A DNA stretch of 64,000 nucleotides from Roseovarius salincola. GTDB taxonomy: Bacteria > Pseudomonadota > Alphaproteobacteria > Rhodobacterales > Rhodobacteraceae. The stretch spans positions 124,001 to 188,000 of the forward strand of contig NZ_JAPTNL010000003.1 in NCBI RefSeq assembly GCF_026891095.1, given 5' to 3'. Of this stretch, positions 1 to 8,090 are shown one piece after another. Under the pieces are notes generated by a model. It searched no databases and had not been told where the DNA came from. It was given only the letters and a program-made list of their open reading frames with translations. Each line of letters begins with the position of its first letter. Within the stretch, counting starts at the first letter, position 1. The position numbers and the translations under genes are program-made.

Positions 1-43
1 CATTGGGCGAGCCGTCGAAGGGCACAAGTATTGATTTGAACAT
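1..43 (-). CDS. Universal stress protein (UspA family), 5' end only
   Basis: Only the first 14 codons are in the window; the gene runs off the left edge. The minus strand reads MFKSILVPFDGSPN, the typical beginning of a UspA-family protein, where the LVPFDGS stretch is the first beta strand and the start of the nucleotide-binding site. AGGAGA lies about 6 bases before the ATG at 43. It sits 14 bp downstream of the TRAP large permease, as TeaD does in the Halomonas ectoine operon and usp does in the Ruegeria enuR-uehABC-usp cluster. A role in modulating ectoine uptake is inferred from that position; the identity itself is fairly safe despite the short length. Confidence 0.75.
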   Translation of the reverse strand, partial: MFKSILVPFDGSPN

Positions 44-57
44 CTTGGGTCTCCTGA

Positions 58-1344
58 CTACTTCTCAAAGGCAAGGTCACGCAGGAACAGCGCGATTTGC
101 GGGAAGAAGATCAGCGCGACCGCCACCGACAGCAGGATGACGATGAAGGGTGGCGTGCCACGGATGACCTCGAAATAGGGTCGTTTGAACACCGCAATGG
201 CCGTGAAGATATCGCAGCCGAATGGTGGCGTGGCCGAACCAATGGCCACCTGCAGGGTGACGATCGTGCCCACAAGAACAGGGTCGAGCCCCACCGAATT
301 CACCACGGGCGCGAAGATCGGCACCATGACCAGGATCACCACGATCGGATCGACGAACATGCAGCCGACGAAGAACGCGATCGAGATCACGAACAGCACC
401 CCGATCTGTCCCATCTCGTCGACGCCGATTCCGCCAAGGATCTGCTGCGGGATCTGCGCGAAGGAAATGACCCAGGAAAACGCCGCGCCAACCCCGACGA
501 GGATAAACACCACCGCCGTGATCAGCCCGGTCGACTTGGCCGTATCATAGACCCCTTTGAGGTCAAGCTCCCTGAACACCACGACCTCCAGGATCAGTGC
601 ATAAAGCACGCAGGCGGCCGCGGCCTCGGTCGGGCTGAAGATGCCGCCATAGATGCCGCCGATGATGATCGCCGGGAACCCCAGCGGCCAAAGCGCCTTG
701 CGCGCGGCGCTCAGGCGCTCGGGCCAGCTTGTCTTGGGCTCGGTGGGCACTTTGTGACGCACCGCATAAATCCACGAATAGAACGAGAACAGGAACAGGA
801 TCAGCAGCCCCGGCCCGATCCCTGCGATGAACAGCTCGGCGATCGAGGTGTTCGAGACAACGCCATAGATGATCATCCCGATCGAGGGCGGAATGAGAAA
901 TGCGATGTCCGATGAATTTACGATCAGCGCCAAGATGAAACTGTCCTTGTAGCCCGCCTTCTGCATCCGTGGGCGCAGGGGTGAACCAATGGCGACCACG
1001 GTCGCCTGGGTCGACCCAGAGACCGCGCCAAACATCGTGCAGGCCGCCGCGGTGGACACCGCCAGCCCGCCTTTCAGGTGCCCGACAAAGGCCATCACCA
1101 GGTCGATCAACCGGTTGGCCGATTGTCCGCGCGTCATGATGTCTGCGGCGAAGATGAACATCGGCACAGCGATCAGCGAGGCGGGCCGGATGCCCGCCAT
1201 GATCTGTTGAATCATCGTCTCAAGCTGGCTCATCCCGCCAAACAGCGAAAAGAAGCCCACGAAGGCCCCCACGATCAGCGGGATCATCATTGGAAAACCC
1301 AGCAGGAGGAGAACAATCATTATCGAGAAAATCGTCAGTGCCAT
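58..1344 (-). CDS. uehC: TRAP transporter large permease, UehC/TeaC-like (DctM family)
   Basis: 428-residue very hydrophobic protein of normal DctM length, with about 12 predicted membrane segments. It shows conserved DctM stretches such as LLLGFPMMIPL near the N-terminus, FGAVSGSTQATVVAIG around residue 105-120 and ATPPFGCDIF near residue 370. It is the sodium-coupled channel subunit that works with the small permease (1348-1965) and the periplasmic binding protein (2056-3075). The ATG at 1344 has GGAGG about 8 bases upstream and follows the small permease stop by 3 bp. Substrate assignment (ectoine/5-hydroxyectoine) rests on the TeaA-like binding protein and the EnuR-like regulator in the same operon, not on this protein alone. 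Confidence 0.88.
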   Translation of the reverse strand: MALTIFSIMIVLLLLGFPMMIPLIVGAFVGFFSLFGGMSQLETMIQQIMAGIRPASLIAVPMFIFAADIMTRGQSANRLIDLVMAFVGHLKGGLAVSTAAACTMFGAVSGSTQATVVAIGSPLRPRMQKAGYKDSFILALIVNSSDIAFLIPPSIGMIIYGVVSNTSIAELFIAGIGPGLLILFLFSFYSWIYAVRHKVPTEPKTSWPERLSAARKALWPLGFPAIIIGGIYGGIFSPTEAAAACVLYALILEVVVFRELDLKGVYDTAKSTGLITAVVFILVGVGAAFSWVISFAQIPQQILGGIGVDEMGQIGVLFVISIAFFVGCMFVDPIVVILVMVPIFAPVVNSVGLDPVLVGTIVTLQVAIGSATPPFGCDIFTAIAVFKRPYFEVIRGTPPFIVILLSVAVALIFFPQIALFLRDLAFEK

Positions 1345-1347
1345 CTC

Positions 1348-1965
1348 TCAGACCTCCATCTCGTCGTCGTCATATCCTTCGAGCACGGCGGTCGAGAGAT
1401 AGGTATCTTTCTCAATGATGTTCTTGATGGCGGTCAGCGCATATTGCATCCCCGTCATGAAGAACCCGAAGGGCACCCAGACCAGCGTGATCCACACCGG
1501 GATCTGAAGCGACGGCAGCACGCGGCCCCGTCCGGCCTGAGTCAGAAGATAATTGAACGAGTAGTAGCACAGCCCGAACATGAAGACGGCCGTCACCACC
1601 GCGATGATGATCATCATGATCTTGCGCCCTTTCCCGGGCAGCGCATCATAGATCGCCGACATGCGGATATGACGCCCCTGGCGCGCGGCATAGCTGATGC
1701 CGGCAAAGGTGATCATGATGATCAGAATCCGGTTCAGCTCTTCTGAAAAGAAGAGGCTGTTCTGAAAGATGAAGCGGCCCACCACGTTGGCGATCGTGTT
1801 CGCGGCCATCAGCAGCACGCCGACCGCCAGCACGATGGCTTCGATCTTGCTGATCAGATTGTCGGCCGTGCCCAGAACACCGGGAAGGGTGGATTTATAT
1901 TCCTTGAGGGATGCGTCATCCGTCGAGGTGGTGTCGGTTTGCGACTGCGTCTGAGACTCGTTCAT
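1348..1965 (-). CDS. uehB: TRAP transporter small permease, UehB/TeaB-like (DctQ family)
   Basis: 205-residue protein with about four membrane segments, the first near residues 40-65 ([20 protein letters not shown]) and a typical DctQ second helix with [16 protein letters not shown]. It is slightly long for the family because of a polar Ser/Thr/Asp-rich N-terminus of about 30 residues. In TRAP systems this subunit bridges binding protein and large permease at the inner membrane. It lies between the binding-protein gene (90 bp upstream, with a stem-loop in the gap) and the large permease (3 bp downstream), so the order is P-Q-M as in teaABC and uehABC. Confidence 0.87.
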   Translation of the reverse strand: MNESQTQSQTDTTSTDDASLKEYKSTLPGVLGTADNLISKIEAIVLAVGVLLMAANTIANVVGRFIFQNSLFFSEELNRILIIMITFAGISYAARQGRHIRMSAIYDALPGKGRKIMMIIIAVVTAVFMFGLCYYSFNYLLTQAGRGRVLPSLQIPVWITLVWVPFGFFMTGMQYALTAIKNIIEKDTYLSTAVLEGYDDDEMEV

Positions 1966-2013
1966 CTCTGTCCAGGCCCCGCGATGATGTTGAATGTACT
2001 GTCCATAAGGAAA

Positions 2014-2047
2014 ACCGGCGGCCGCATCCTTTAATGCGACCGCCGGT
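2014..2047 (-). terminator. Intercistronic stem-loop after uehA (attenuator)
   Basis: In the 90-bp uehA-uehB gap the minus-strand RNA forms an 8-bp plus 5-bp stem (arms 2040-2047/2014-2021 and 2034-2038/2023-2027, one mismatch, 6-base loop), followed by TTTTCC. It looks like a weak intrinsic terminator or RNA-stabilising hairpin that would raise the level of uehA transcript over the permease genes. Confidence 0.65.
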
Positions 2048-2055
2048 CTGCGCTT

Positions 2056-3075
2056 TTAGTTTTCGACGGCTTCAAGATCCGCCTTGAGCTGGCTGAGGAT
2101 CTCGGCACCGGATTCGCCGGTCATCTCGAGGAAGGTCTCTTCGACCTCTTCAGCCGCGGCGACGAAGGGCGCGCGCTCTTCCTCGCTCAGGACATTGACC
2201 TCCATCTCCGGCTTGGCTGCCTTGATCTTCTCGATGCTCGCTTCATGAAGGCCGCTCTGATAGCCGATGATGTGGTCGAACGCGGCGTCGATCGCCGCCT
2301 GCACCATCTCTTGTTCCTCGGCCGGAAGGCCCTCGAAGAACTGCTGGTTCGCCATCACGGCGGTGGTGAAGTTGTTGTGGCCCGCACAGGTGATGACATC
2401 CGTCACCTCGTACATCTTCGTCGACTCGATGAAGAACATCGGGTTTTCCTGACCCTGGATGATGCCGGTCTGCAGCGCGCCGTACACCTCGCCCCAAGGC
2501 AGCGGCGTGGGCGTCGCGCCAAACGCCTTGTAGCTTTCCACAAGAAGCGGGTTGGTCATCACGCGGAACTTTACCTCGTTGAGGTCGTCCGGCCCCGACA
2601 CGGGCTCCTGCGTGGTCATGCAGACCTCGCCTTCGGGGAACATCACCAGAAGCTCCAGACCCTGCTCTGCGTAAAGCTCGGGGAACATCTCGTTGATCGC
2701 CTTGGAGTTGCGGAAGAACTCGCTCAGCTTTTCGGTGTCCTGCGGCAGCAGGTAAGGGACGAAGAACACCTGCGCTTCGGGGATCAGCGAACCGGTAAAG
2801 CCCGGGCTCTGGTCGACGAATTGCAGGATTCCGGCCTGAGCCTGCTCCATGATGTCGGCAGATTCACCCAAGGTGCCATAAGGGAAAAGCTGGACTTCAT
2901 GGTCGGAATTCGCTTCGATCTCTTCCTTGAACTTCTGGGCGAAAACGCCCTGCACCTCGTCGATAGCCTCCTCGAACGCGTAGCGCCAGGTTTCGGCCTT
3001 TGCCATGCTGCCCGTGATGGCCATGACACCGACGGCGGCCGCAGCTGCGAACGTGTTGGTCATGAATTTCGCCAT
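2056..3075 (-). CDS. uehA: TRAP periplasmic binding protein, ectoine-type (UehA/TeaA-like)
   Basis: 339-residue DctP-family protein. The start at 3075 is preferred over a longer frame to 3285 because AGGGAG lies about 8 bases upstream and it yields a clean signal peptide (MAKFMTNTFAAAAAVGVMA, cleavage after about residue 29, AKA-ET). The mature sequence is strikingly like Halomonas TeaA as I recall it: WRYAFEE at the N-terminus, LGESADIMEQAQAGILQFV, QSPGFTGSLIP, SKAINEMFPELYAEQGLELL, MTNPLL and TPTPLPWGEVYGALQTGII. The Arg in RVMTNPLL is the usual carboxylate-binding residue of TRAP proteins. It delivers ectoine or 5-hydroxyectoine to the UehBC permease. It lies 85 bp downstream of the MocR regulator, probably with its own promoter. 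Confidence 0.85.
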   Translation of the reverse strand: MAKFMTNTFAAAAAVGVMAITGSMAKAETWRYAFEEAIDEVQGVFAQKFKEEIEANSDHEVQLFPYGTLGESADIMEQAQAGILQFVDQSPGFTGSLIPEAQVFFVPYLLPQDTEKLSEFFRNSKAINEMFPELYAEQGLELLVMFPEGEVCMTTQEPVSGPDDLNEVKFRVMTNPLLVESYKAFGATPTPLPWGEVYGALQTGIIQGQENPMFFIESTKMYEVTDVITCAGHNNFTTAVMANQQFFEGLPAEEQEMVQAAIDAAFDHIIGYQSGLHEASIEKIKAAKPEMEVNVLSEEERAPFVAAAEEVEETFLEMTGESGAEILSQLKADLEAVEN

Positions 3076-3100
3076 TACTTTGCTCCCTGTTTCATACAAT

Positions 3101-3154
3101 TGCGTCAAAAGCGTGTGCCGCATTGTATTGCATGTCAAACCAATAATTGACGCA
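3101..3154. promoter_or_regulatory. Inverted repeat between enuR and uehA, candidate operator
   Basis: TGCGTCAA (3101-3108) and its exact complement TTGACGCA (3147-3154) flank an AT-rich spacer in the short enuR-uehA gap. The position just upstream of the uehA ribosome-binding site suggests a regulator site, possibly for EnuR itself. No convincing -35/-10 pair could be fixed. Confidence 0.35.
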
Positions 3155-3160
3155 TGACAA

Positions 3161-4558
3161 TTATAAGTATTCGAGAGGAAAGGCGATATCGCGGGTTGCG
3201 CGAAGCAGCATCGAAACCCGTTCAAGCGCCGTTCTGAACTGGCTTTCGTCGCGTATGCCGCCCACTGAAATCCGCACCGCGTCAAGCGCCGGGGCCTGGG
3301 ATGTCATGAACGGCGTTGCGGGCGCCAGCGCGACCCCGAGCCGGCGTGCATTGCCCACAATATCATCGGTCGAGCGCCCCTCGGGCAGGGTCAGCCAGTA
3401 ATGGAGCCCGCCGGGATGGCCCTGCAATCTCTGATCGCCCAGAATCTCGGCGACGATTCGCCCCCGCGCCGCCAGCACGCCGCGCTGCCACTCGGCCAGG
3501 GCGGCGGCAGTACCGTCACGCACCCAGCGGGTGGCGATCTCGCCGACCAGCGGCGTCGCCGCCCAGGAGAACACCAGCAACCGGCTCAGCAAGGCCGATT
3601 GCATCTGAACCGGCGCCGCCATGTAACCGGCGCGCAGCCCCGAGACCGTCGATTTGGTGAAAGTCGTGAGGTAGATCGAGCGGTCCGGCGCCAGCGCCGC
3701 GAAAGGCTCTGGCGCATCCTCGAGGATCTGCGCATAAGCGTCGTTCTCGATGATCACAAGATCACGCCTGCGCGCCACGCCGACGATCGCGCGCCGCCGC
3801 GCCTCGCCCATCAGGCCGGCGCGCGGCGTCGCCAGGTTGGGCAAGGTCACGATGGCGCGCGCATCATGGCTTCGGCAGACCCGCTCAAGCGCATCCGGGC
3901 ACATTCCCTCTTCATCGCCAGCCACCCCCACCAGCGTCAGCCCCAGATACCGGCACAGCGAAATGACCAGATGATGGGTAACATCGTCGGCCAGCACCAC
4001 GTCGCCCGGCGTGGTCACCGCCGACAGCGACGCCGCCATGCCATGCGTCACACCATTGGTCAGCAGTACCCGATCCGCGCTGGTGCGCAGCCGGCAGCGC
4101 GCCAGCCAGTCCACCGCCGCCGCGCGATGCGCGGGCTGCCCTATATTCGGGCGACAGGACAGGATCGTCGCCGGATCGGCATTATCCGCCATCTCGCGCA
4201 GCGTGCGGCGCATGGCCTGATCGTGATGCGCATCGTAGAGCGGGCGCGAGATGGCCAAGTCCAGCACATCCTCTCGCTGGGATTTCAGCGCATAGGGCGG
4301 CTGGTCCAGCCCCGAAGGGTCGACCACGAAGCTGCCCCGCCCCACATGCCCCTGGATAAGGTTGTGCTGGCGCAGCCGTTCATAGGCCTTGCTGACGGTG
4401 TGGACACTCAACCCCAGCTCGTTCGAGACCGCCCGATGCGTGGGTAACCGGTCTCCGGGGCGCAAACGGCCCTCGCGTATCTGCCGCTCGATGGCTGCGG
4501 AAAGGCTGGCATAGAGCGGCTCGGAAAGGGTCTCCCGGTCTGGGAATTCGAACGTCAT
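3161..4558 (-). CDS. enuR: MocR-type PLP-dependent regulator EnuR
   Basis: 465 residues: an N-terminal GntR winged helix (residues about 12-78, DRLPTHRAVSNELGLSVHTV then LIQGHVGRGSFV) joined to a fold-type I aminotransferase-like domain (about 95-465). Asp273 of ENDAY and Lys302 of TFTKS are the expected PLP-contacting residues. Lys302 is, by my count, at the same number reported for the PLP lysine of Ruegeria EnuR. EnuR represses ectoine uptake and catabolism genes and is released by an ectoine-derived ligand bound to PLP. The start at 4558 gives the family-like N-terminus MTFEFPDRETLSEPLY; the frame stays open to 4750 but that extension is not protein-like. It is followed directly by uehABC-usp, the Ruegeria order. 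Confidence 0.85.
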   Translation of the reverse strand: MTFEFPDRETLSEPLYASLSAAIERQIREGRLRPGDRLPTHRAVSNELGLSVHTVSKAYERLRQHNLIQGHVGRGSFVVDPSGLDQPPYALKSQREDVLDLAISRPLYDAHHDQAMRRTLREMADNADPATILSCRPNIGQPAHRAAAVDWLARCRLRTSADRVLLTNGVTHGMAASLSAVTTPGDVVLADDVTHHLVISLCRYLGLTLVGVAGDEEGMCPDALERVCRSHDARAIVTLPNLATPRAGLMGEARRRAIVGVARRRDLVIIENDAYAQILEDAPEPFAALAPDRSIYLTTFTKSTVSGLRAGYMAAPVQMQSALLSRLLVFSWAATPLVGEIATRWVRDGTAAALAEWQRGVLAARGRIVAEILGDQRLQGHPGGLHYWLTLPEGRSTDDIVGNARRLGVALAPATPFMTSQAPALDAVRISVGGIRDESQFRTALERVSMLLRATRDIAFPLEYL

Positions 4559-4752
4559 CCTGATCTCGCTCAAACAGTGGTCTTCGGACTCTGGATCGCG
4601 CAATGCGCGCAGAGCACAGTTTTCCGGCACTATGACAGATGCCGGCAGAAGACGCGACCGGGCATCACGCCCGGCCTGCGAATGCGCTTGTGGGTCCGTC
4701 TGCGGATCGCCATGATCTGGTCCTCGCGCCGGCTTTGCGATAGGGGCCACCC

Positions 4753-5814
4753 ATGAAATTCACGCTTTGCGATCTGCGGTCGCTCAATGACCTTCCCGCC
4801 GATACGGTAATCGACGCCCGCTCGCCCTCGGAATATGCCGAGGATCACCTGCCAGGCGCGATCAACCTGCCCTCGCTCAGCGATGCCGAACGCGCCGAGG
4901 TCGGCACCATCTACGTGCAGGACGACCGCTTCAAGGCGCGCAAGATCGGTGCGGCATATGTGGCGCGCAATGTGGCGGCTTATCTTCAGAACGAACTGGC
5001 CGACAGGCCCGGCGGCTGGCGCCCGCTGGTCTATTGCTGGCGCGGAGGCCAGCGCTCGGGCGCCTTCGCGACGATCCTGCAACAGATCGGCTGGCGGGTG
5101 CGCGTGCTGGAGGGCGGGTATCGCGCCTATCGCCGATTGGTGGTGCAGCTGCTTTACGATGACACGCTTGGAATTCGCCCGGTGCTGCTCGATGGCAATA
5201 CCGGCACCGCAAAGACCCGGCTTCTGGCGCTTCTGGCTGCGCGCGGCTGGCAGGTGATCGACCTTGAGGGGCTGGCCAATCACCGTGGTTCCGCGCTTGG
5301 CGGGGTCGCTGGCGGACAACCCGGCCAGAAGCTGTTCGAAGGGCGGCTCGCGCAAGTGCTATCGGGGATCGATCCGGCGCGCCCGGTGGTCATCGAAGCG
5401 GAGTCGAACAAGGTTGGCCAACGCATCGTGCCGCCTGCACTCTGGGCCGCGATGCGCGCCGCCCCGAGCGTCGAGATCGCCGCCCCCCTGACCGTGCGCG
5501 CCCGCTATCTGGCCCGCGCCTATGCCGACATCACCGCCGCCCCGGAGCACCTCGCCCGCCAGCTCGACCTGCTGCGCCCCATTCGCGGCAATGCACAGGT
5601 GGATCGCTGGCAGAGCATGGCGGCGGCCGGGGAATTCGACGCGCTGGCCGAGGCGCTGATCCTTGAGCATTACGACCCGGCCTATGCCAAGGCCCGCAGC
5701 CGCAAGACGCAAGGACCCGAGCAGCGTGTATGCATCGCGACGCTTGATGATAAAGGATTGCTTCGCGCCCTGCCCGATCTCGAGCAGGCGCTGACGCGCG
5801 CCGCGGGCAACTAA
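4753..5814 (+). CDS. mnmH: tRNA 2-selenouridine synthase
   Basis: 353-residue SelU/MnmH (YbbB) protein of standard length. Residues 1-125 form a rhodanese domain (DARSPSEYAEDHLPGAINLP) with catalytic Cys95 in VYCWRGGQRSG; residues from about 140 form a P-loop domain with GNTGTAKT at 148-155. It converts the 2-thiouridine at the tRNA wobble position to 2-selenouridine through a geranylated intermediate, using selenophosphate. The selenophosphate synthetase gene converges on it and their stop codons overlap (5811-5814), so the two-gene pathway is complete here. No selA, selB or tRNA-Sec is visible in the window. Confidence 0.93.
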   Translation: MKFTLCDLRSLNDLPADTVIDARSPSEYAEDHLPGAINLPSLSDAERAEVGTIYVQDDRFKARKIGAAYVARNVAAYLQNELADRPGGWRPLVYCWRGGQRSGAFATILQQIGWRVRVLEGGYRAYRRLVVQLLYDDTLGIRPVLLDGNTGTAKTRLLALLAARGWQVIDLEGLANHRGSALGGVAGGQPGQKLFEGRLAQVLSGIDPARPVVIEAESNKVGQRIVPPALWAAMRAAPSVEIAAPLTVRARYLARAYADITAAPEHLARQLDLLRPIRGNAQVDRWQSMAAAGEFDALAEALILEHYDPAYAKARSRKTQGPEQRVCIATLDDKGLLRALPDLEQALTRAAGN

Positions 5815-7994
5815 AGCAGGGTTATCCGCGCGGGGCCGTCGGTGACCCGCCCGATCATCCGGGCCGCCGCGCCTGCATCATGAAGCGCGCCGAGGCAGTC
5901 TTCGGCCTGATCCTCGGGCACCGCGGCCAGAAGCCCCCCCGCCGTCTGTGGATCGAACAGCCAAACCGGCGCCTCGCCCTGGCAATCAATCTCGGGCAAC
6001 GCAAAGGCCGCGTTCGCCCCGTCCAGTGACGAGCGCACGCCGCGGGCGAACAGCGCCCCCGCGCCGGGCAGCAGCGGCACCGCGTCCGGTTCGATCTCGG
6101 CACCCTGACCGCTGGCGCGGCAGATCGCCAGAAGATGCCCCGCAAGACCAAAGCCCGTGACATCCGTCATCGCCCGCGCCGCGCGCAGCGCATGTGCATC
6201 GGCGGCAAGGGCGCGCGTCATCGATTCCAGTGCGCCGCGCACCACGTCGCCATCAGCCTCTGCCCGCATGGCCGCCGCCATGATGACGCCGGTGCCAAGC
6301 GGCTTGGTCAGGATCAGCCGGTCGCCCGCGCGCGCGCCGTCCAGCCCGATCGCGCCATCTTGGTTCAGACCAGTCACGGTGAAACCGATGGTCAACTCGC
6401 TGCCCTGCGTGCTGTGCCCGCCGATGATCGCTGCACCGGCCTTGGTCATGACGCTGCCCGCGCCATCCATGATATCGCGCAGCGTGCGGCGCTGAAGCGG
6501 CTCGCTCATGCGCGGCAAGACGATATTGACCAGCGCCGCCTGTGGTTCGGCCCCCATGGCCCAGACATCGCCAAGCGCATGGATCGCGGTGATCCGCGCC
6601 ATCTGCCAGGGGTCATCGATGAAGGCGCGCAGGTGATCGGTGCTCAGAACCTGGGTCTGCCCGCCGATGCGCAACACCCCGGCATCGTCCCCCGGTCGGC
6701 TCAGGACGTCGGCGCGCTCCAGCGGTGCCAGGTCCTCGACCAGCCCCATCAATGCCCCCGGCCCCACCTTGGCGCCACAACCGCCGCAGATCACCGGATG
6801 GGCCGACATCTCGGCGCGCACACCTTCGGCCATTTTGCGCGGCAGGCGCGGGGCGGGCATCGCGGGCAGTTTGTGGAACTTCTGCATGAAGCGCCGGTCG
6901 ATCCGGTCCTTCCAATGCCACAGTCCCGGAATCTTTATGCCGATCCCGCCCTTGTCGGCCACCGCCGCCTTGCGCCCAAGCGATACCAGTTTGAGAAAAT
7001 CCCCTTGTGGGCGAAAGACGCGGCGACGCCCGCCGGTGAGATCGGCGCGCAGGTTGTGAAACAGCACCGGCGCGGCGCGCACCGCATAGACCCCGGCCTT
7101 GGGGCGCGGCGCATGTGAAAGATGCGCGCAATCGCCCGCCGCATGAATCGCCGGATCGTCCATGACTCGCAGACCTTCGTCCACCTTGATGAACCCGTTC
7201 TCGAGCGGCAGCCCGGTCGCCTCGAGCCAGCCCCAGGGCCGCGCCCCCGCGACACCCACAACCAGCGCAGCGGGACGCGTCTCGCCGCCGGCCATGTCCA
7301 CGCCGTCTGCGGTGATGCGCGCAACCCGGGCATTCTCGACCAAGGAGATGCCTGCCCGCTCCATTTCCCGCAACAACCTGCGGCGGGTCCCGGACGCGGT
7401 CCCCTGAAGAGCGGTGCTGACCTCAAGCACATCGATCTGCGGAGGCTGTCCGGTGACGCCGGTTAACCGGTGATGCATCGCCAGCGCCAGTTCCACTGCC
7501 CCGACGCCACCGCCGATCACCGCCACACGGGGCGGCTTTGCGCCCTGCCCGACCGCGCTGACGAACGCCGCCCAGGTTTGGGCGAAAGGTCCCAGGGGCT
7601 TGGCTGCGATGGCGAATTCATCAAAACCCTCGAGCTCGCTTGGGGCCGAGGTAATGCCGATATCTATCGAAAGGTGATCATAAGCGACGGGCGGACGCCC
7701 TTCCAGCCTGACCAGACGCGCCGCCCGGTCCAGCCCGATGGCGCGATCAATGATCAGGCGCGCCCCGGCGACTTGCGCCAGCCGGACGATGTCGATCTCA
7801 AGATCGCGACGCGCATAGTGCCCGGCCACATGACCCGGCAGCATCCCAGTGTAGGGGGCCATGACATTGGGTTCGATCAGGGTCAGGCGCGCGCCCGGCA
7901 GCGGGTTCATCGCCCATCGGCGCAAGACCAGGGCATGGGCGTGGCCCCCTCCCAGAAGAACCAGATCGCGCGTCAGCGGAAGTTGACTGTTCAT
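5811..7994 (-). CDS. selD: Fused FAD-dependent oxidoreductase / selenide, water dikinase (SelD)
   Basis: 727 residues, a natural fusion. Residues 1-375 are an NDH-2-like pyridine nucleotide-disulfide oxidoreductase with a first dinucleotide motif LLGGGHAHALV (13-23), a second VIGGGVGAVE (159-168) and AGDCAHL near 286. Residues about 395-727 are SelD: CGGCGAKVG places the catalytic Cys at 406 and Lys at 409, with the second E. coli Cys replaced by Ala. DDAGVL, STDHLRAFIDD and GGHSTQGSELTIGFTVTG are the conserved AIR-synthase-type segments. SelD makes selenophosphate from selenide and ATP. The oxidoreductase half may supply selenide or sense redox state, which is inference. The ATG at 7994 is chosen because LPLTRDLVLLGGGHAH is the family start. 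Confidence 0.92.
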   Translation of the reverse strand: MNSQLPLTRDLVLLGGGHAHALVLRRWAMNPLPGARLTLIEPNVMAPYTGMLPGHVAGHYARRDLEIDIVRLAQVAGARLIIDRAIGLDRAARLVRLEGRPPVAYDHLSIDIGITSAPSELEGFDEFAIAAKPLGPFAQTWAAFVSAVGQGAKPPRVAVIGGGVGAVELALAMHHRLTGVTGQPPQIDVLEVSTALQGTASGTRRRLLREMERAGISLVENARVARITADGVDMAGGETRPAALVVGVAGARPWGWLEATGLPLENGFIKVDEGLRVMDDPAIHAAGDCAHLSHAPRPKAGVYAVRAAPVLFHNLRADLTGGRRRVFRPQGDFLKLVSLGRKAAVADKGGIGIKIPGLWHWKDRIDRRFMQKFHKLPAMPAPRLPRKMAEGVRAEMSAHPVICGGCGAKVGPGALMGLVEDLAPLERADVLSRPGDDAGVLRIGGQTQVLSTDHLRAFIDDPWQMARITAIHALGDVWAMGAEPQAALVNIVLPRMSEPLQRRTLRDIMDGAGSVMTKAGAAIIGGHSTQGSELTIGFTVTGLNQDGAIGLDGARAGDRLILTKPLGTGVIMAAAMRAEADGDVVRGALESMTRALAADAHALRAARAMTDVTGFGLAGHLLAICRASGQGAEIEPDAVPLLPGAGALFARGVRSSLDGANAAFALPEIDCQGEAPVWLFDPQTAGGLLAAVPEDQAEDCLGALHDAGAAARMIGRVTDGPARITLL

Positions 7995-8090
7995 GATGCA
8001 TCCATAGCCGTTGCGAGGGGCCGCAACCATACGCAATCCGCAATCCGGCATGGATGACATGAGACCTGGCGTCGCGGCGGGATCCCTGGT

